Shown here piece after piece: positions 1-10,576 of a DNA stretch of 61,316 bases. The translations under genes and the position numbers were made by a program. Numbering within the stretch: position 1 is the stretch's first letter; each line of letters opens with the position of its first letter. Location: NCBI RefSeq assembly GCF_015207035.1, contig NZ_JADEXQ010000024.1, forward strand, positions 1 through 61,316. Reading direction: 5' to 3'. This DNA comes from Romeriopsis navalis LEGE 11480 (GTDB lineage: Bacteria > Cyanobacteriota > Cyanobacteriia > Leptolyngbyales > Leptolyngbyaceae). Under the pieces are notes generated by a model. The model was given only the letters and a program-made list of their open reading frames with translations, was not told the origin of the DNA and ran no database searches.

Positions 1-750
1 CGATCGCCCTATGGCGGCGGTGGGATGGGCTTTGATAACTTTGAATTTGGTCGTTACGGCAACTTTGAAGAGTTTATCAATGAGCTACTGGGTCGTGGCG
101 GTGGCGGTGGCGGCGCGGGTTACGGCGGTAATCCCTATGCGAATGCTGGCCGGAGTAACCCCTTTGGGTTCCAAACCAATGCACCGGGTGGTGGCGGTGC
201 TGCCGGTACTGGCCCCCAACTTGATCTCGAAGCATCCCTTACTTTATCTTTGCCGGAAGCATTTAATGGGGTGGAAAAACGGATCAATATTGGCTCCGAG
301 ACAATTTCAGTACGGATTCCCCCCGGTGCGAAGCAAGGAAGTCGGATTCGGGTCCGGGGCAAAGGTCGTCCGAGTCCCTTTGGGATTTCAGAGCGGGGTG
401 ACTTGTACCTGAACGTTGAGCTGGCATCCCATAAGTTTTTCAAGTTTGACGGGGATAATTTGACTTGTGAACTCCCGATCGCGCCGGATGAAGCGGCCCT
501 CGGGGCGAAAGTCGACGTGCCGACCTTAGATGGGTCCGTGACGATGAATATTCCCGCGGGAATTAAATCGGGCCAGTCGTTGCGGCTACGCGGCAAGGGT
601 TGGAAAAATACTAAGGGCAAGCGTGGCGATCAAATGGTCAAAGTCATGATCACCGTGCCGAAGGAATTGACTGCCATTGAGCGAGAATTGTATGAGAAGC
701 TACAGGCCAATCGCAGCGCTGATTTACGTTCTCATCTCAATAATATCTAA
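1..750 (+). CDS. dnaJ: DnaJ-family co-chaperone, C-terminal part (5' end outside window)
   Basis: The frame is open from base 1, so the J domain lies upstream and is not seen. What remains is a Gly-rich linker (about residues 1-65) followed by the two beta-sandwich substrate-binding domains, recognisable by the repeated RVRGKG and RLRGKG turns and a GDLYLNVEL strand. There are no CxxCxGxG zinc-finger repeats, so it is a type II (CbpA-like) DnaJ. Such proteins deliver clients to DnaK in the cytoplasm and stimulate its ATPase. The linker carries a NFEEFINELLGR helix that resembles one in the dnaJ at the right edge of the window ([13 protein letters not shown]), so the two fragments belong to one subfamily. 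The SRPBCC gene follows after 23 bases. Confidence 0.9.
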   Translation, partial: RSPYGGGGMGFDNFEFGRYGNFEEFINELLGRGGGGGGAGYGGNPYANAGRSNPFGFQTNAPGGGGAAGTGPQLDLEASLTLSLPEAFNGVEKRINIGSETISVRIPPGAKQGSRIRVRGKGRPSPFGISERGDLYLNVELASHKFFKFDGDNLTCELPIAPDEAALGAKVDVPTLDGSVTMNIPAGIKSGQSLRLRGKGWKNTKGKRGDQMVKVMITVPKELTAIERELYEKLQANRSADLRSHLNNI

Positions 751-773
751 GCAAGACTTATAGGCTAGCCCCC

Positions 774-1160
774 ATGTTTGGAACCTTTCAGCAGAGCAAT
801 ATTCGCATTGAGATTGATGCGACCGCGACCCAGTTGCAGCAGTGCTTGACGCAGACGGGTAAGTTGCAGGATTGGTTGAAGTTTCAGCGATTTCCCGCCG
901 GATTACCCGATCGGTTAACACCAGGAGTGCATTTCACGAGTCATAGCGGGTTTATCATCCCGATTCATCAGACCGTTGAACTGGTGGAAGAGCATCGGAT
1001 TCGTTTTCTACTGAGTCAGGGAATTGATGGGTTTCATGCTTGGGCGTGGGGTGATGGCTGGGTGCAGTCAGAAATTGAAGGTGTTTCGCTGTTGCCGATC
1101 GGTATTGGTCAGACCGCGAGTCTGATGTTGCTGCGGCAATACGTTCGATCGCTAGAGTGA
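774..1160 (+). CDS. SRPBCC-fold protein
   Basis: A 128-residue protein without signal peptide or membrane segment. Its pattern fits the SRPBCC (START/polyketide cyclase-like) fold: an N-terminal strand, a helix with conserved Trp-Leu, a central strand-rich section (EHRIRFLLSQGIDGFHAW) and a C-terminal amphipathic helix ending LLRQYVRSLE. Members bind hydrophobic ligands in a deep cavity; no ligand can be named here. It lies 23 bases after the dnaJ stop in the same direction and is probably cotranscribed. The assignment rests on overall pattern, not on a catalytic motif, so confidence in the fold is moderate while confidence that this is a gene is high. Confidence 0.7.
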   Translation: MFGTFQQSNIRIEIDATATQLQQCLTQTGKLQDWLKFQRFPAGLPDRLTPGVHFTSHSGFIIPIHQTVELVEEHRIRFLLSQGIDGFHAWAWGDGWVQSEIEGVSLLPIGIGQTASLMLLRQYVRSLE

Positions 1161-1265
1161 GCCCCTAGCAGGGGAATGGTGTCAGCCCAAACTGGCCGTG
1201 GAGCAAGGAATGCCCACCCGTCCATCGTCGTCCGTAGGGACGCATCTCCCGCGCCCACCTGGGCT

Positions 1266-2660
1266 TTATCCCGTAATGCGTTTTAACTCCGCCAGAATTT
1301 GTTGCCGCATCGCTGTTTGGCCTTGATTAGTTGCGAGTTGAGCCGCCAGCTGGAGCGTATCTTTGGCCTTTGGTCGCTCATTATTGGCGGCCAAAGCCCG
1401 CCCCAGATTGGCGTAGACCAGCGCATTATTCGGCTCAAGCTTCAGAACCTGTTCAAAATCAGCGATCGCGACTTCGGCCCGATTCAATGCTAAATAACAG
1501 TTGCCACGATTCACCCAAGCAGGCACAAAGGTCGGTGCCATCAAAATGGTTTGGGTATAGTTATCGATCGCCGCTTGATGTTGACCGGCCATTTCTTGAT
1601 CGAGGCCACGATTGTAGTAAGCATCGGCATTATTTGGATCAAGCTGAATCACTTGGTCGAAATCGCTCACTGCTGCTTGGTGCATGCCTTGGCGCGATTG
1701 GACTAAACCCCGTTGGAAATAGGCCTCGCTGAGTTCGGGCTCGAGCCGGATCGCTTGGTCAAAGTCGAGCATCGCTTTGGCGTAGTCCGTGCGTTGGGCG
1801 TAGGCTTGCCCCCGTTGGATATACAGCAGCGCCGAATTGGCATCGATGTCGATGCCTGCACTAAAGTCCGCAATGGCGGCTGGCATATCGCCGCCCTGAC
1901 GGTAGAGGCGTCCTCGACCCAGATAAGCTAAAGCTAAACGATCATTGAGTTTTAGGGCTTCGGAATAATCCTGAAAGGCATTCGCGAAATTATTCGCTTG
2001 TTCTTGCAGCTGGCCCCGCGATAAATAGGCTTCGGCCAGATTCGGCTGATATTTAATCGCTGCGTCAAAGTCTTGAAGTGCGGGCTGTGGTTCCCCGATT
2101 AGGCGATAGGTCATGCCGCGGTTGTAATGGGCGATGCCTAGCTGGGGATTGAGTAAAATTGCCTGGTTATAGTCGGTGAGGGCTTTTTGATAATCGGTTA
2201 AACGGTTGTAAGCACGTCCCCGATTGACATAGGAAATCGGGTTATTCGCATCCAGTCGAATGGCTTCGGATAGGTCCTCGATCGCCGCTTGATATTGCCC
2301 AATTTCTAGTTTTGCTAAGCCCCGATCGCCCCAGATATAGGCAATCTCGGGATTCTTGTCGATCGCGATGTTGTATTGCGTAATCGCTGACTCGAATTGC
2401 TGGCTTTTGTAATAGGCGACGCCAATCCCGCGATGGGCCTCGGGAATGTTGGGGTTCAGTTCGAGGGCTTTCATAAAATCGACGATCGAGCCTTCGTACT
2501 CGCCAAAATCCCCTTTGACTGAAGCGCGACAAAAATAAGCTGCCGGGGAAGCGGGGTCGAGAGCGACGGCTCGATCAAGCAAGACGATGGCCCCAGCGAC
2601 ATTGCCTTTGTCGGCCGCATCTAACCCTTCCTGCAATAATTCCTCAAGACTCGCCGCCAT
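1266..2660 (-). CDS. TPR-repeat protein, soluble
   Basis: A 464-residue protein built almost entirely of about thirteen 34-residue tetratricopeptide repeats, seen as the recurrent pattern AYxxRGxxxxxxGxxxxAIxDFxxAxxLxP. There is no signal peptide (start MAASLEELLQEG), no membrane segment and no catalytic domain. TPR superhelices serve as protein-protein scaffolds; in cyanobacteria many have no known partner. It converges on the SRPBCC gene and is divergent from groEL, separated from it by the CIRCE-containing spacer. The repeats are diverged in DNA sequence, so this is an old expansion and not a recent tandem duplication. No specific function is proposed. Confidence 0.9.
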   Translation of the reverse strand: MAASLEELLQEGLDAADKGNVAGAIVLLDRAVALDPASPAAYFCRASVKGDFGEYEGSIVDFMKALELNPNIPEAHRGIGVAYYKSQQFESAITQYNIAIDKNPEIAYIWGDRGLAKLEIGQYQAAIEDLSEAIRLDANNPISYVNRGRAYNRLTDYQKALTDYNQAILLNPQLGIAHYNRGMTYRLIGEPQPALQDFDAAIKYQPNLAEAYLSRGQLQEQANNFANAFQDYSEALKLNDRLALAYLGRGRLYRQGGDMPAAIADFSAGIDIDANSALLYIQRGQAYAQRTDYAKAMLDFDQAIRLEPELSEAYFQRGLVQSRQGMHQAAVSDFDQVIQLDPNNADAYYNRGLDQEMAGQHQAAIDNYTQTILMAPTFVPAWVNRGNCYLALNRAEVAIADFEQVLKLEPNNALVYANLGRALAANNERPKAKDTLQLAAQLATNQGQTAMRQQILAELKRITG

Positions 2661-2834
2661 AACCGATACCCTAGTGCTTTGCTCTCATTATGAAGCGAGA
2701 ACCCGGAATTGAGAATTGAGAAAATCAGAATAATTTCCGAGATGCGGCTCAAGCGTCGGATTTAATGAGGTGAGGCGGTTGGTGTCGTCAAATTGGCGGG
2801 GTGAACGCTTCGGTTTTCCGCACCTCGATCGGCT

Positions 2835-2861
2835 TTAGCACTCACCCCTCTAGAGTGCTAA
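2835..2861. promoter_or_regulatory. CIRCE operator (HrcA site) of groEL
   Basis: Perfect inverted repeat TTAGCACTC-N9-GAGTGCTAA ending 31 bases before the groEL start. This is the canonical HrcA-binding element; HrcA represses chaperonin genes until heat stress. No hrcA gene is in the window. Confidence 0.97.
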
Positions 2862-2886
2862 AGTCAGTGAGGACTATTGGGAATAG

Positions 2887-4578
<1,692 letters not shown>

Positions 4579-4640
4579 TCCCTGGCTGACTCAGATACTT
4601 GAGCCGTTAGTCTTGCCAGGCTAAGCCATATATAAAAGCA

Positions 4641-4668
4641 AGCGGTGGTCTAGTGATAGGCCACCGCT
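4641..4668 (+). terminator. Hairpin terminator of groEL
   Basis: A 10-bp stem (AGCGGTGGTC with GGCCACCGCT, one G-T pair) around an 8-base loop, followed by a T-rich stretch. It lies 62 bases after the groEL stop. Confidence 0.75.
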
Positions 4669-4791
4669 TTGCTGTATTTATTGAGGTTGGCTGTTGATTG
4701 AGGTTGGCGCAGGCGATCGTTTGTATTCGTTGTGTAGGAACCTATTAGGAATATGACAGGGTTAATGCCGCGTTGATTTGAGAATGAAACT

Positions 4792-4993
4792 ATGGCGAAT
4801 CTGAAACCAATTAAGACTGAGGCGGATTATCCGGCGGCACTGGCGGCAGTGGAATTGTTGTTTGAAGCGGTGCGACTTCACCGCCGCACTCAACCTCCTA
4901 CTCGAACACGACGTCATCCAGCCGAATACCCAAGGCCAATACATCTACTGCGTCGAGCTCATGCGCCAATGGGTCGCCACCCAATCCAACTAA
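4792..4993 (+). pseudogene. Composite scar: HigA-like N-terminus followed by ATPase C-terminus
   Basis: The first 26 codons (4792-4869) read MANLKPIKTEADYPAALAAV and onward, which resembles the N-terminus of HigA-type antitoxins. The reading frame then loses sense. In another frame, 4874-4993 encodes 39 residues ending in a stop, including HDVIQPNTQGQYIYCVELMR; this resembles the extreme C-terminus of the AAA-like (AAA_35 type) ATPases abundant in cyanobacteria. Neither piece is long enough to function. A second scar of the same C-terminus lies at 7934-7987. I infer leftover pieces of an accessory segment; family names are from memory of motifs and not from a search. Confidence 0.6.
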
Positions 4994-5058
4994 ACCCTTG
5001 ATCATGTAGGTGCAGCTAGTGATGACAAAATTTTGCCACCACTAGCCAGGGGTGCTGA

Positions 5059-6828
5059 TTATCGGCCACTGCTCGACTTACGCCGGATCGCCGCACCATG
5101 CACATCACTGCGTTCCGCCCCAGCATATTCCCCTGGCTTCGACTTCACATTATCCACCGTATTTGTTGTCCGTAGCACCCCCGCCAACCGGCCCAAGGCA
5201 CCACGTTCAGTCAGTTCGATAATGCCAACTCCAGGACAACTGCCCTGCCCCGAATGTCCCACCGAAACCGGCACTGGACCCCGCAGCGCCACCGCCAGAA
5301 ACTTCCCATCGGGCGTCGTCTCCAGCAAATCCGGAGCCGGGTCATTTTTCGCCAGCTTCGGGTCATCGCTCACCGACTGAGCCGCACAGGGACCCACCCC
5401 TTGCCCCTGACCATTCTCCGATGTCAGGTCATAGGTCGTGCGCGCCAGGGTAAACGTATCAAACACCTCCACCGTATTTTGAATTCGATCGACCGTATGC
5501 ACATACCGCCCGGCCAGCGTTCGCGCCATCCCGTGGGAATCCCGCCGGGTTGTTTCGCCCGGTCGCTGCCCCGTTTCATTACTCGCAGCCCCCGTTAGAT
5601 TGCCAATCGTCTTTGTATTTGTCGCATCCTTAAACACGACCTGCGGTGCCGGAGTATTCGGTGAGTTCGGCTGACTAAATGCCCGATCGTCCAACCGATA
5701 AATCGTAAACGCGGACTGTGTCGCCCCGGCTCCAGAAGCCGAAACCCCTGCATCCAGCCACATCTGGTCCCGCACCTGCACACCACCGCAGCCCGCACCA
5801 TTCACAACTTGATTGTCATATTCCCCAGTGATCTGCATCGGCGTCTTGCGACTATCCGCCACTAATAATCCGCCACCACCAAAGGTGATGTAGACATTGT
5901 CATTTTCTGAAACGATCGGGCAAATAATCACATTATTCGGGCGACCACCCTGCGACCCATCTTTCCCCGGTTCGCAGTTGTTTTCTTTACAGATGCCATT
6001 GGGCGTTAGATTACCGGCGATCGCATCGCCGTATTTGCCTTTAATCGTCCCCACCATTCGATTCCCATGGCCGTTCTTACCCAAATACACCTTGGGTTGG
6101 TCCGTGATTTGCAAATTCTTACCCACCCCGAGAGCGGCTGATTCATTAAATGTCGCCCGGATAATCTTGCCGCGCCAATTGCGCACCACATCGATCCGCT
6201 CCAGAATCTTCCCGTGCAAATTCGCTACTAATAGCGCCGACCCATCGGAGTTCCAGAACGACATATGCACCGATCGCTTCACCCCTGAGCCATTCGTCTC
6301 AGCCACCCGAAATAGGGCCACCGCTTCCTTGGTTTCACCATCGATAATCCCAACATAACCGCCACCCGGCGCGAAGATATTGGCATTCATATAGCGGTTT
6401 TGTGGGTCCGGTAGCATGCCATGCAACCGCCCAAATTTTGGTAAATCCTTCAACGTCTTACCCGTTGAACCATTGGCATCATATTCCGCCAGCGTATTCG
6501 GAAAGACATCATGTAGGTCACAAGGCCCTTCGCCTGCGACATTCTGGCCATCACAGCCGATCGGTTGTGCCGCTTGCCCCGTTTGCAACTGGCGCTGCAT
6601 ATCGCCGCTATCCCAGACCCAGAGGAAACTACCACTGACACCCCGGGATGGTGCACCACTTACCGAGTTGGATTGGTCCGACCCCCAGATTTCATATTCC
6701 GGCGATCCTGGCGGCACCGATTGAGCATCCGCACCGATCGGCGGCTGTAGCACCTGCCAACTAAATAGCAATGCTGCCATCGCGCTGATAAGGAATAGCT
6801 GCGGTAGTTTCGACCCTATTTTCATCAC
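5059..6828 (-). CDS. Secreted beta-propeller-like protein, function unknown
   Basis: A 589-residue protein beginning with a charged tip and hydrophobic stretch (LPQLFLISAMAALLFSWQVL), then an Ala-Asp-Ala region, so it is probably exported to the periplasm. The body has repeated strand-turn patterns typical of YVTN or WD-like propellers, for example DGSALLVANLHGKILERIDV, GRYVHTVDRIQNTVEVFDT and DGKFLAVALRGPVPVSV. Conserved-looking His residues occur in these blades (GRLHGM, RRDSHGM, SDVHGAA), which could bind metal. It is divergent from the YeeE/YedE transporter pair, with a 154-base shared promoter region. A role in sulfur compound handling is only a guess from position; selenium-binding/methanethiol-oxidase-like propellers are one family to compare. 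Confidence 0.7.
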   Translation of the reverse strand: MMKIGSKLPQLFLISAMAALLFSWQVLQPPIGADAQSVPPGSPEYEIWGSDQSNSVSGAPSRGVSGSFLWVWDSGDMQRQLQTGQAAQPIGCDGQNVAGEGPCDLHDVFPNTLAEYDANGSTGKTLKDLPKFGRLHGMLPDPQNRYMNANIFAPGGGYVGIIDGETKEAVALFRVAETNGSGVKRSVHMSFWNSDGSALLVANLHGKILERIDVVRNWRGKIIRATFNESAALGVGKNLQITDQPKVYLGKNGHGNRMVGTIKGKYGDAIAGNLTPNGICKENNCEPGKDGSQGGRPNNVIICPIVSENDNVYITFGGGGLLVADSRKTPMQITGEYDNQVVNGAGCGGVQVRDQMWLDAGVSASGAGATQSAFTIYRLDDRAFSQPNSPNTPAPQVVFKDATNTKTIGNLTGAASNETGQRPGETTRRDSHGMARTLAGRYVHTVDRIQNTVEVFDTFTLARTTYDLTSENGQGQGVGPCAAQSVSDDPKLAKNDPAPDLLETTPDGKFLAVALRGPVPVSVGHSGQGSCPGVGIIELTERGALGRLAGVLRTTNTVDNVKSKPGEYAGAERSDVHGAAIRRKSSSGR

Positions 6829-6982
6829 AAGAGTTACGACAGTTGTTGGGCTTCTGCATTCTAAGAGTTGGTCTCCGCTGAATTATCAATATTTATCGAG
6901 ATTTAATAGATTGATGATCCTAATTAGCCATATTTAGTCAAGTGATATGGTCAAAGTCGTAGGAGCACAAGGAAATATTTCA

Positions 6983-7408
6983 ATGGCGGAATTTAATTGG
7001 GTTAGCGCCACCCTCGGTGGTGTCCTCATTGGTTTAAGCGCAACGACACTCTTAGCCGTCAACGGTCAGATTGCCGGTATCAGCGGCATTCTCAATGGGG
7101 CCGTCCAGTTCACCAAGAACGCGGCCTGGCTCTGGTACTTTCTGATTGGCATGCTCCTAGGCGGCTTGCTCTACGAACATGGTTTTGCTGCCTCACCGAC
7201 CCCCCGATTGACCTTCGCACCCTGGGCCATGTTGATTGTCGGCTTTCTTGTCGGCTTTGGTACCCGCATGGGCAACGGCTGTACCAGTGGTCATGGCGTC
7301 TGTGGCCACGGGCGTTTATCGGTGCGATCGTTTGTGGCGGTCTGTACATTTCTCATCACCGCCATTCTCACTGTCTTTGTCATCCGTCATGGCTTAAACA
7401 TTGCTTAG
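6983..7408 (+). CDS. YeeE/YedE-family inner-membrane transporter, first half
   Basis: A 141-residue membrane protein with four or so hydrophobic helices and the family signature GNGCTSGHGVCG near residue 97, whose Cys residues are thought to handle thiosulfate or other reduced sulfur in YeeE proteins. I chose the ATG at 6983 (MAEFNWVSAT), preceded by AAGGAA, rather than the upstream ATG at 6947. The next gene encodes the complementary half and starts 18 bases later, so the two probably form one transport unit. The split into two small genes is common in this family (PmpA/PmpB-like). The substrate is inferred from family, not shown. Confidence 0.88.
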   Translation: MAEFNWVSATLGGVLIGLSATTLLAVNGQIAGISGILNGAVQFTKNAAWLWYFLIGMLLGGLLYEHGFAASPTPRLTFAPWAMLIVGFLVGFGTRMGNGCTSGHGVCGHGRLSVRSFVAVCTFLITAILTVFVIRHGLNIA

Positions 7409-7426
7409 CATCGTGAGGTAATACCC

Positions 7427-7897
7427 ATGAAACAGAACTTAGTCGCCCTGATCGCCGGGCTGATCTTCAGTCTTGGCCTCGGTCTTTCACAAATGGTTGA
7501 TCGCGATCGTGTCCTTGGCTTCTTGGATATGGCAGGCACCTGGGACCCCACACTGCTATTTGTCCTCGGTGGTGCCGTCAGCGTCACAGTCATCACCTTT
7601 CGCTTCGTTTTGCGTATGCCCCATCCTTGGTTTGATGGCAAATTTCGCCTACCCACCCGCAATGACATCGATCGACCCTTAATTCTCGGTGCTGTGATGT
7701 TTGGTATTGGCTGGGGCATCTCCGGCTACTGTCCTGGACCGGGAATTACTGCCCTCGTGCTTGGCATATGGAATCCGGTCATTTTTATCGTGGCACTCTT
7801 GGCTGGGTCATTCACCTATCGCTGGTCCCAAAAGCGCGCTGAGCGGACCGCTTCCCAGCGCACCAATACAGAGCGACAAGCCTCCTCTCCCAATTAA
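7427..7897 (+). CDS. YeeE/YedE-family (DUF6691-type) transporter, second half
   Basis: A 156-residue membrane protein with the partner signature GYCPGPG near residue 104 and a basic, Ser/Thr-rich C-terminal tail. It completes the two-gene YeeE/YedE unit for uptake of a sulfur-containing anion across the inner membrane. A GAGGT ribosome-binding site stands 8 bases before the ATG. Cotranscribed with 6983-7408. The 140 bases after the stop contain an ATPase scar, not a gene. Confidence 0.87.
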   Translation: MKQNLVALIAGLIFSLGLGLSQMVDRDRVLGFLDMAGTWDPTLLFVLGGAVSVTVITFRFVLRMPHPWFDGKFRLPTRNDIDRPLILGAVMFGIGWGISGYCPGPGITALVLGIWNPVIFIVALLAGSFTYRWSQKRAERTASQRTNTERQASSPN

Positions 7898-7933
7898 TTT
7901 CCTGCCACCCCGCTTGAGTGGTAAATATTGCCA

Positions 7934-7987
7934 CACGTTATCCAGCCGGATACGGAAGGCCAATACACTTACCGCATCGAACTCATG
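7934..7987 (+). pseudogene. Short scar of an AAA-like ATPase C-terminus
   Basis: Eighteen codons read HVIQPDTEGQYTYRIELM, matching the scar at 4895-4960 (DVIQPNTQGQYIYCVELM) at 13 of 18 residues and with close DNA identity. No start, stop or flanking coding sense is left. The two scars bracket the propeller-YeeE cassette. Confidence 0.55.
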
Positions 7988-8036
7988 CACTATCCCAGCT
8001 CTAGGCAAAATAAATTGCCAAACAAATGGCGAGTTG

Positions 8037-10001
8037 CTATTTCAGCAAATATTCCTGGATAAACTGCACGGTCGCATAGAACTGATAGTCGGCGTTGCGC
8101 TTCTTACTAAAGCCGTGGCCCTCATCCTTGGCCATCAAGTACCAAACCGGCACCCCATTTTTCCGCACCGTTTTGACCATTTGCTCTGCTTCATTCAGCG
8201 GCACGCGGGGGTCATTTTTGCCATGCACCACAAACAGCGGCACCGTGATGTCCTTGGCATTAGTCGTAGGCGAAATCTTCGTCAGAAATTCCCGCATCTT
8301 CGGGTCGCGCTCATCGCCATACTCCACCCGGCGTAAATCCCGGCGATAGTCTTCAGTACGCTCCAGAAACGTCACAAAGTTGGAAATTCCGACAATATCG
8401 ATCGCCGCCTTAATTCGATCGCTATACTTCGTTGCCACCGCCAAAGACATATAGCCGCCATAGCTGCCCCCCGTGACCAAAATCCGGTCCTGATCGAGAT
8501 CCGGCTGAGTGGCAATCCAGTCCAGCAGTGCGCCGATATCTTTGACCGAATCCTCCCGTTTGTAACCGTTATCGAGGGTCATAAAGGTTTTGCCGTAGCC
8601 CACGGAACCCCGCACATTGGGAAAGATCATCGCCGCGCCCAGCTCATTCAGATAATAATTTAGCCGACCGAGGAAGTAGGGCCGGGCCTGACCTTCAGGA
8701 CCACCGTGGATATTGATGATCACCGGGCGTTTGCCAGTGAACTTTTGGGCCGGGCGATAGAGGAAGCCCGAGATCGTCTTTTGATCAAAGCTTTTCCAGC
8801 GCACCACTTCCGCATCGGAGAAAGCATCGGTATTTAGACCGCCAGTTTCGCTTTTTGTCCAACGATCGATCTGCTGCGTTTTGATGTTGATCGAGTAGAC
8901 ATCCGCTGTCGATTTAGCCGAAATCAGGGTAAAGCCTAAGTCCTGACTATTGCGATGCCAGTTGATCCGAAAGACTAAACCCACCGGCAGTTGCGGTAGC
9001 GGGATTTCTTTCTGAGTCGCAGTGTCCAGCACCCGCAACACACTGGCACCATCTTCATTCGTGGTAAACGCCAGATATTTGCCGTCATGGGATAGGTCAA
9101 AATTTTCGACGCCCCAGGGAATTTCGCTGGTGAGGTAGGTGTATTTCTGAGTGCTCAGGTCGTAGTAAGCCAAGCGCTGGAACTCCGAATCCTGATCCGT
9201 CATCACGTATAGCCCTTGGCCATCACGACTGAAAATGCCGCCGCCGTAGTAAACCGTGGGGGATTGATCCTTGGGCGTAATTAAGGTTTTTTCACCCGAA
9301 GCCACATCGATCGTCCACAGATAGCTCTCATTAATCGAGACATACTCCAGCGCCAAAATCTGCTGGTCATCCGGCGACCAATCCATCGCCCACCAACCGC
9401 CGCCTTGATTTTGGGCAAGCAGGCGATTGCTAGTGGGATCTTGAGGATCAATGATGTAGAAGTCATTGTCTTTGCCAGTGCGCCGCGTCGAGGAATAAAC
9501 CATGCGATCGCCTTGACTTGACCACACCCCACGACTGTTTTTCGAGACACCATCGGTCAATAGGGTTACATCGCCCGTGGCCCGATCGTAGCGATAATTC
9601 TGGGCAAACTCGTTGCCACCGGCATCTTTACTAAAGACGAAATACTTCCCTTCAGTCGGCTGAAATGATGCACCCCGGATACGCTCCGGATAAAAGGTGA
9701 GCTGCTGCCTTGCGCCCAGCGGCGACTGAACTTGGTGGACCTGAGCGACATCCGCAAACCGGGTCGAAATCAGCATTTCTCGCTTGATCGGGTGCCAGGT
9801 GGAGAGACTGGCTGATCGAAACTGTGTGTAGCGAGCAACCTGTTGGGCAACGGTTTGTGGGATTGCAGGAATTCCTTCAATCACCAAATTTTCATTGGGT
9901 TGAATCGTTTCTGCGGGAGTTTGAGCCATAAGTGTTGAGGCTGGCAGTGCAACAGTCGTAAAGATAGTTGCCAAAAGTGCAAGAGGCAAGCGCATGGGCA
10001 A
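8037..10001 (-). CDS. S9-family prolyl oligopeptidase-like serine peptidase, exported
   Basis: A 654-residue protein with an N-terminal signal peptide (MPMRLPLALLATIFTTVALPAS, cleavage likely after the Ala-rich stretch), a seven-bladed propeller (about residues 60-390) and a C-terminal alpha/beta hydrolase domain. The catalytic triad is visible: Ser in GGSYGGYMS near residue 515, Asp in VHGKNDPRV and His in KDEGHGFSKKRN. This matches the acylaminoacyl/dipeptidyl peptidase branch of family S9, which trims short peptides that can enter through the propeller. The location should be periplasmic. It is monocistronic, with the Nif11 gene upstream in the same direction behind its own terminator. Confidence 0.93.
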   Translation of the reverse strand: MPMRLPLALLATIFTTVALPASTLMAQTPAETIQPNENLVIEGIPAIPQTVAQQVARYTQFRSASLSTWHPIKREMLISTRFADVAQVHQVQSPLGARQQLTFYPERIRGASFQPTEGKYFVFSKDAGGNEFAQNYRYDRATGDVTLLTDGVSKNSRGVWSSQGDRMVYSSTRRTGKDNDFYIIDPQDPTSNRLLAQNQGGGWWAMDWSPDDQQILALEYVSINESYLWTIDVASGEKTLITPKDQSPTVYYGGGIFSRDGQGLYVMTDQDSEFQRLAYYDLSTQKYTYLTSEIPWGVENFDLSHDGKYLAFTTNEDGASVLRVLDTATQKEIPLPQLPVGLVFRINWHRNSQDLGFTLISAKSTADVYSINIKTQQIDRWTKSETGGLNTDAFSDAEVVRWKSFDQKTISGFLYRPAQKFTGKRPVIINIHGGPEGQARPYFLGRLNYYLNELGAAMIFPNVRGSVGYGKTFMTLDNGYKREDSVKDIGALLDWIATQPDLDQDRILVTGGSYGGYMSLAVATKYSDRIKAAIDIVGISNFVTFLERTEDYRRDLRRVEYGDERDPKMREFLTKISPTTNAKDITVPLFVVHGKNDPRVPLNEAEQMVKTVRKNGVPVWYLMAKDEGHGFSKKRNADYQFYATVQFIQEYLLK

Positions 10002-10108
10002 ATCGTCGCGTGAAGTGGTGACTGGTTATGACAAAAGCGATGGATCAAACCAGTTTCTAGCTTTAGTGTAGCGAATTGCTGATCGAGCCTAAAATTTGCC
10101 AATAAAAA

Positions 10109-10134
10109 AGGCACCCTTCCAACAGTGGGTGCCT
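10109..10134 (-). terminator. Terminator after the Nif11-like gene
   Basis: Stem AGGCACCC / GGGTGCCT with a 10-base loop; on the minus strand it is followed directly by six T. It lies 167 bases after the Nif11-like stop. Confidence 0.85.
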
Positions 10135-10300
10135 AATATAAGGAGTTTTAGTTGGAGTTTCGCCCCGATCGGAAGTGGAGCAATGAAGTTCAAGAAATCT
10201 GCACTTTAATGTCGATTTCGGTGTTAGCCGTCGATCACACCGAAAAAATGTGATGTTGCGAATTACACCTGTATTTCTGATGCCTGTCCAGTGGCGGAAT

Positions 10301-10534
10301 TTACATCCATTGCACATCCCGGAGCCATTTCCAGACGCCTGTATGACGCCGTAATATGACGCCTTGACTTTGCTCGCTGATAATTGTTTTCAGCTCAGCC
10401 GCAGTAAAGCAATAGCCTAACTGGTGGGACAATCGCACAAACTCATCCGGTGATTCGATTTCGTTAAAGCGATCGCGCAACCACTGATCTTGGGATACTG
10501 CACATAAAAACCGCTCGGCACTTTTCGCAGACAT
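10301..10534 (-). CDS. Nif11-domain small protein
   Basis: I place the start at the ATG at 10534 (MSAKSAERFLCAVSQDQWL), because a strong GAGGAGG site precedes it by 8 bases; this gives 77 residues. The N-terminal half fits the Nif11 domain, with the usual helix of about 30 residues followed by FVRLSHQLGYCFTAAELKTII. Nif11 domains occur as stand-alone proteins of unknown role in cyanobacteria and as leaders of RiPP precursors. No Gly-Gly cleavage site followed by a Cys/Ser/Thr-rich core is visible, and no modification enzyme is nearby, so a RiPP role is not supported. The long upstream region is structured (see 10577-10811). Confidence 0.85.
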   Translation of the reverse strand: MSAKSAERFLCAVSQDQWLRDRFNEIESPDEFVRLSHQLGYCFTAAELKTIISEQSQGVILRRHTGVWKWLRDVQWM

Positions 10535-10576
10535 GAATGAAACCTCCTCGGATGGCCTCGATAACAAGTAAATCAG

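Noticed and set aside
135-620. 161-residue minus-strand frame opposite dnaJ
   Set aside because: Shadow of the dnaJ reading frame, without start signal or family likeness.
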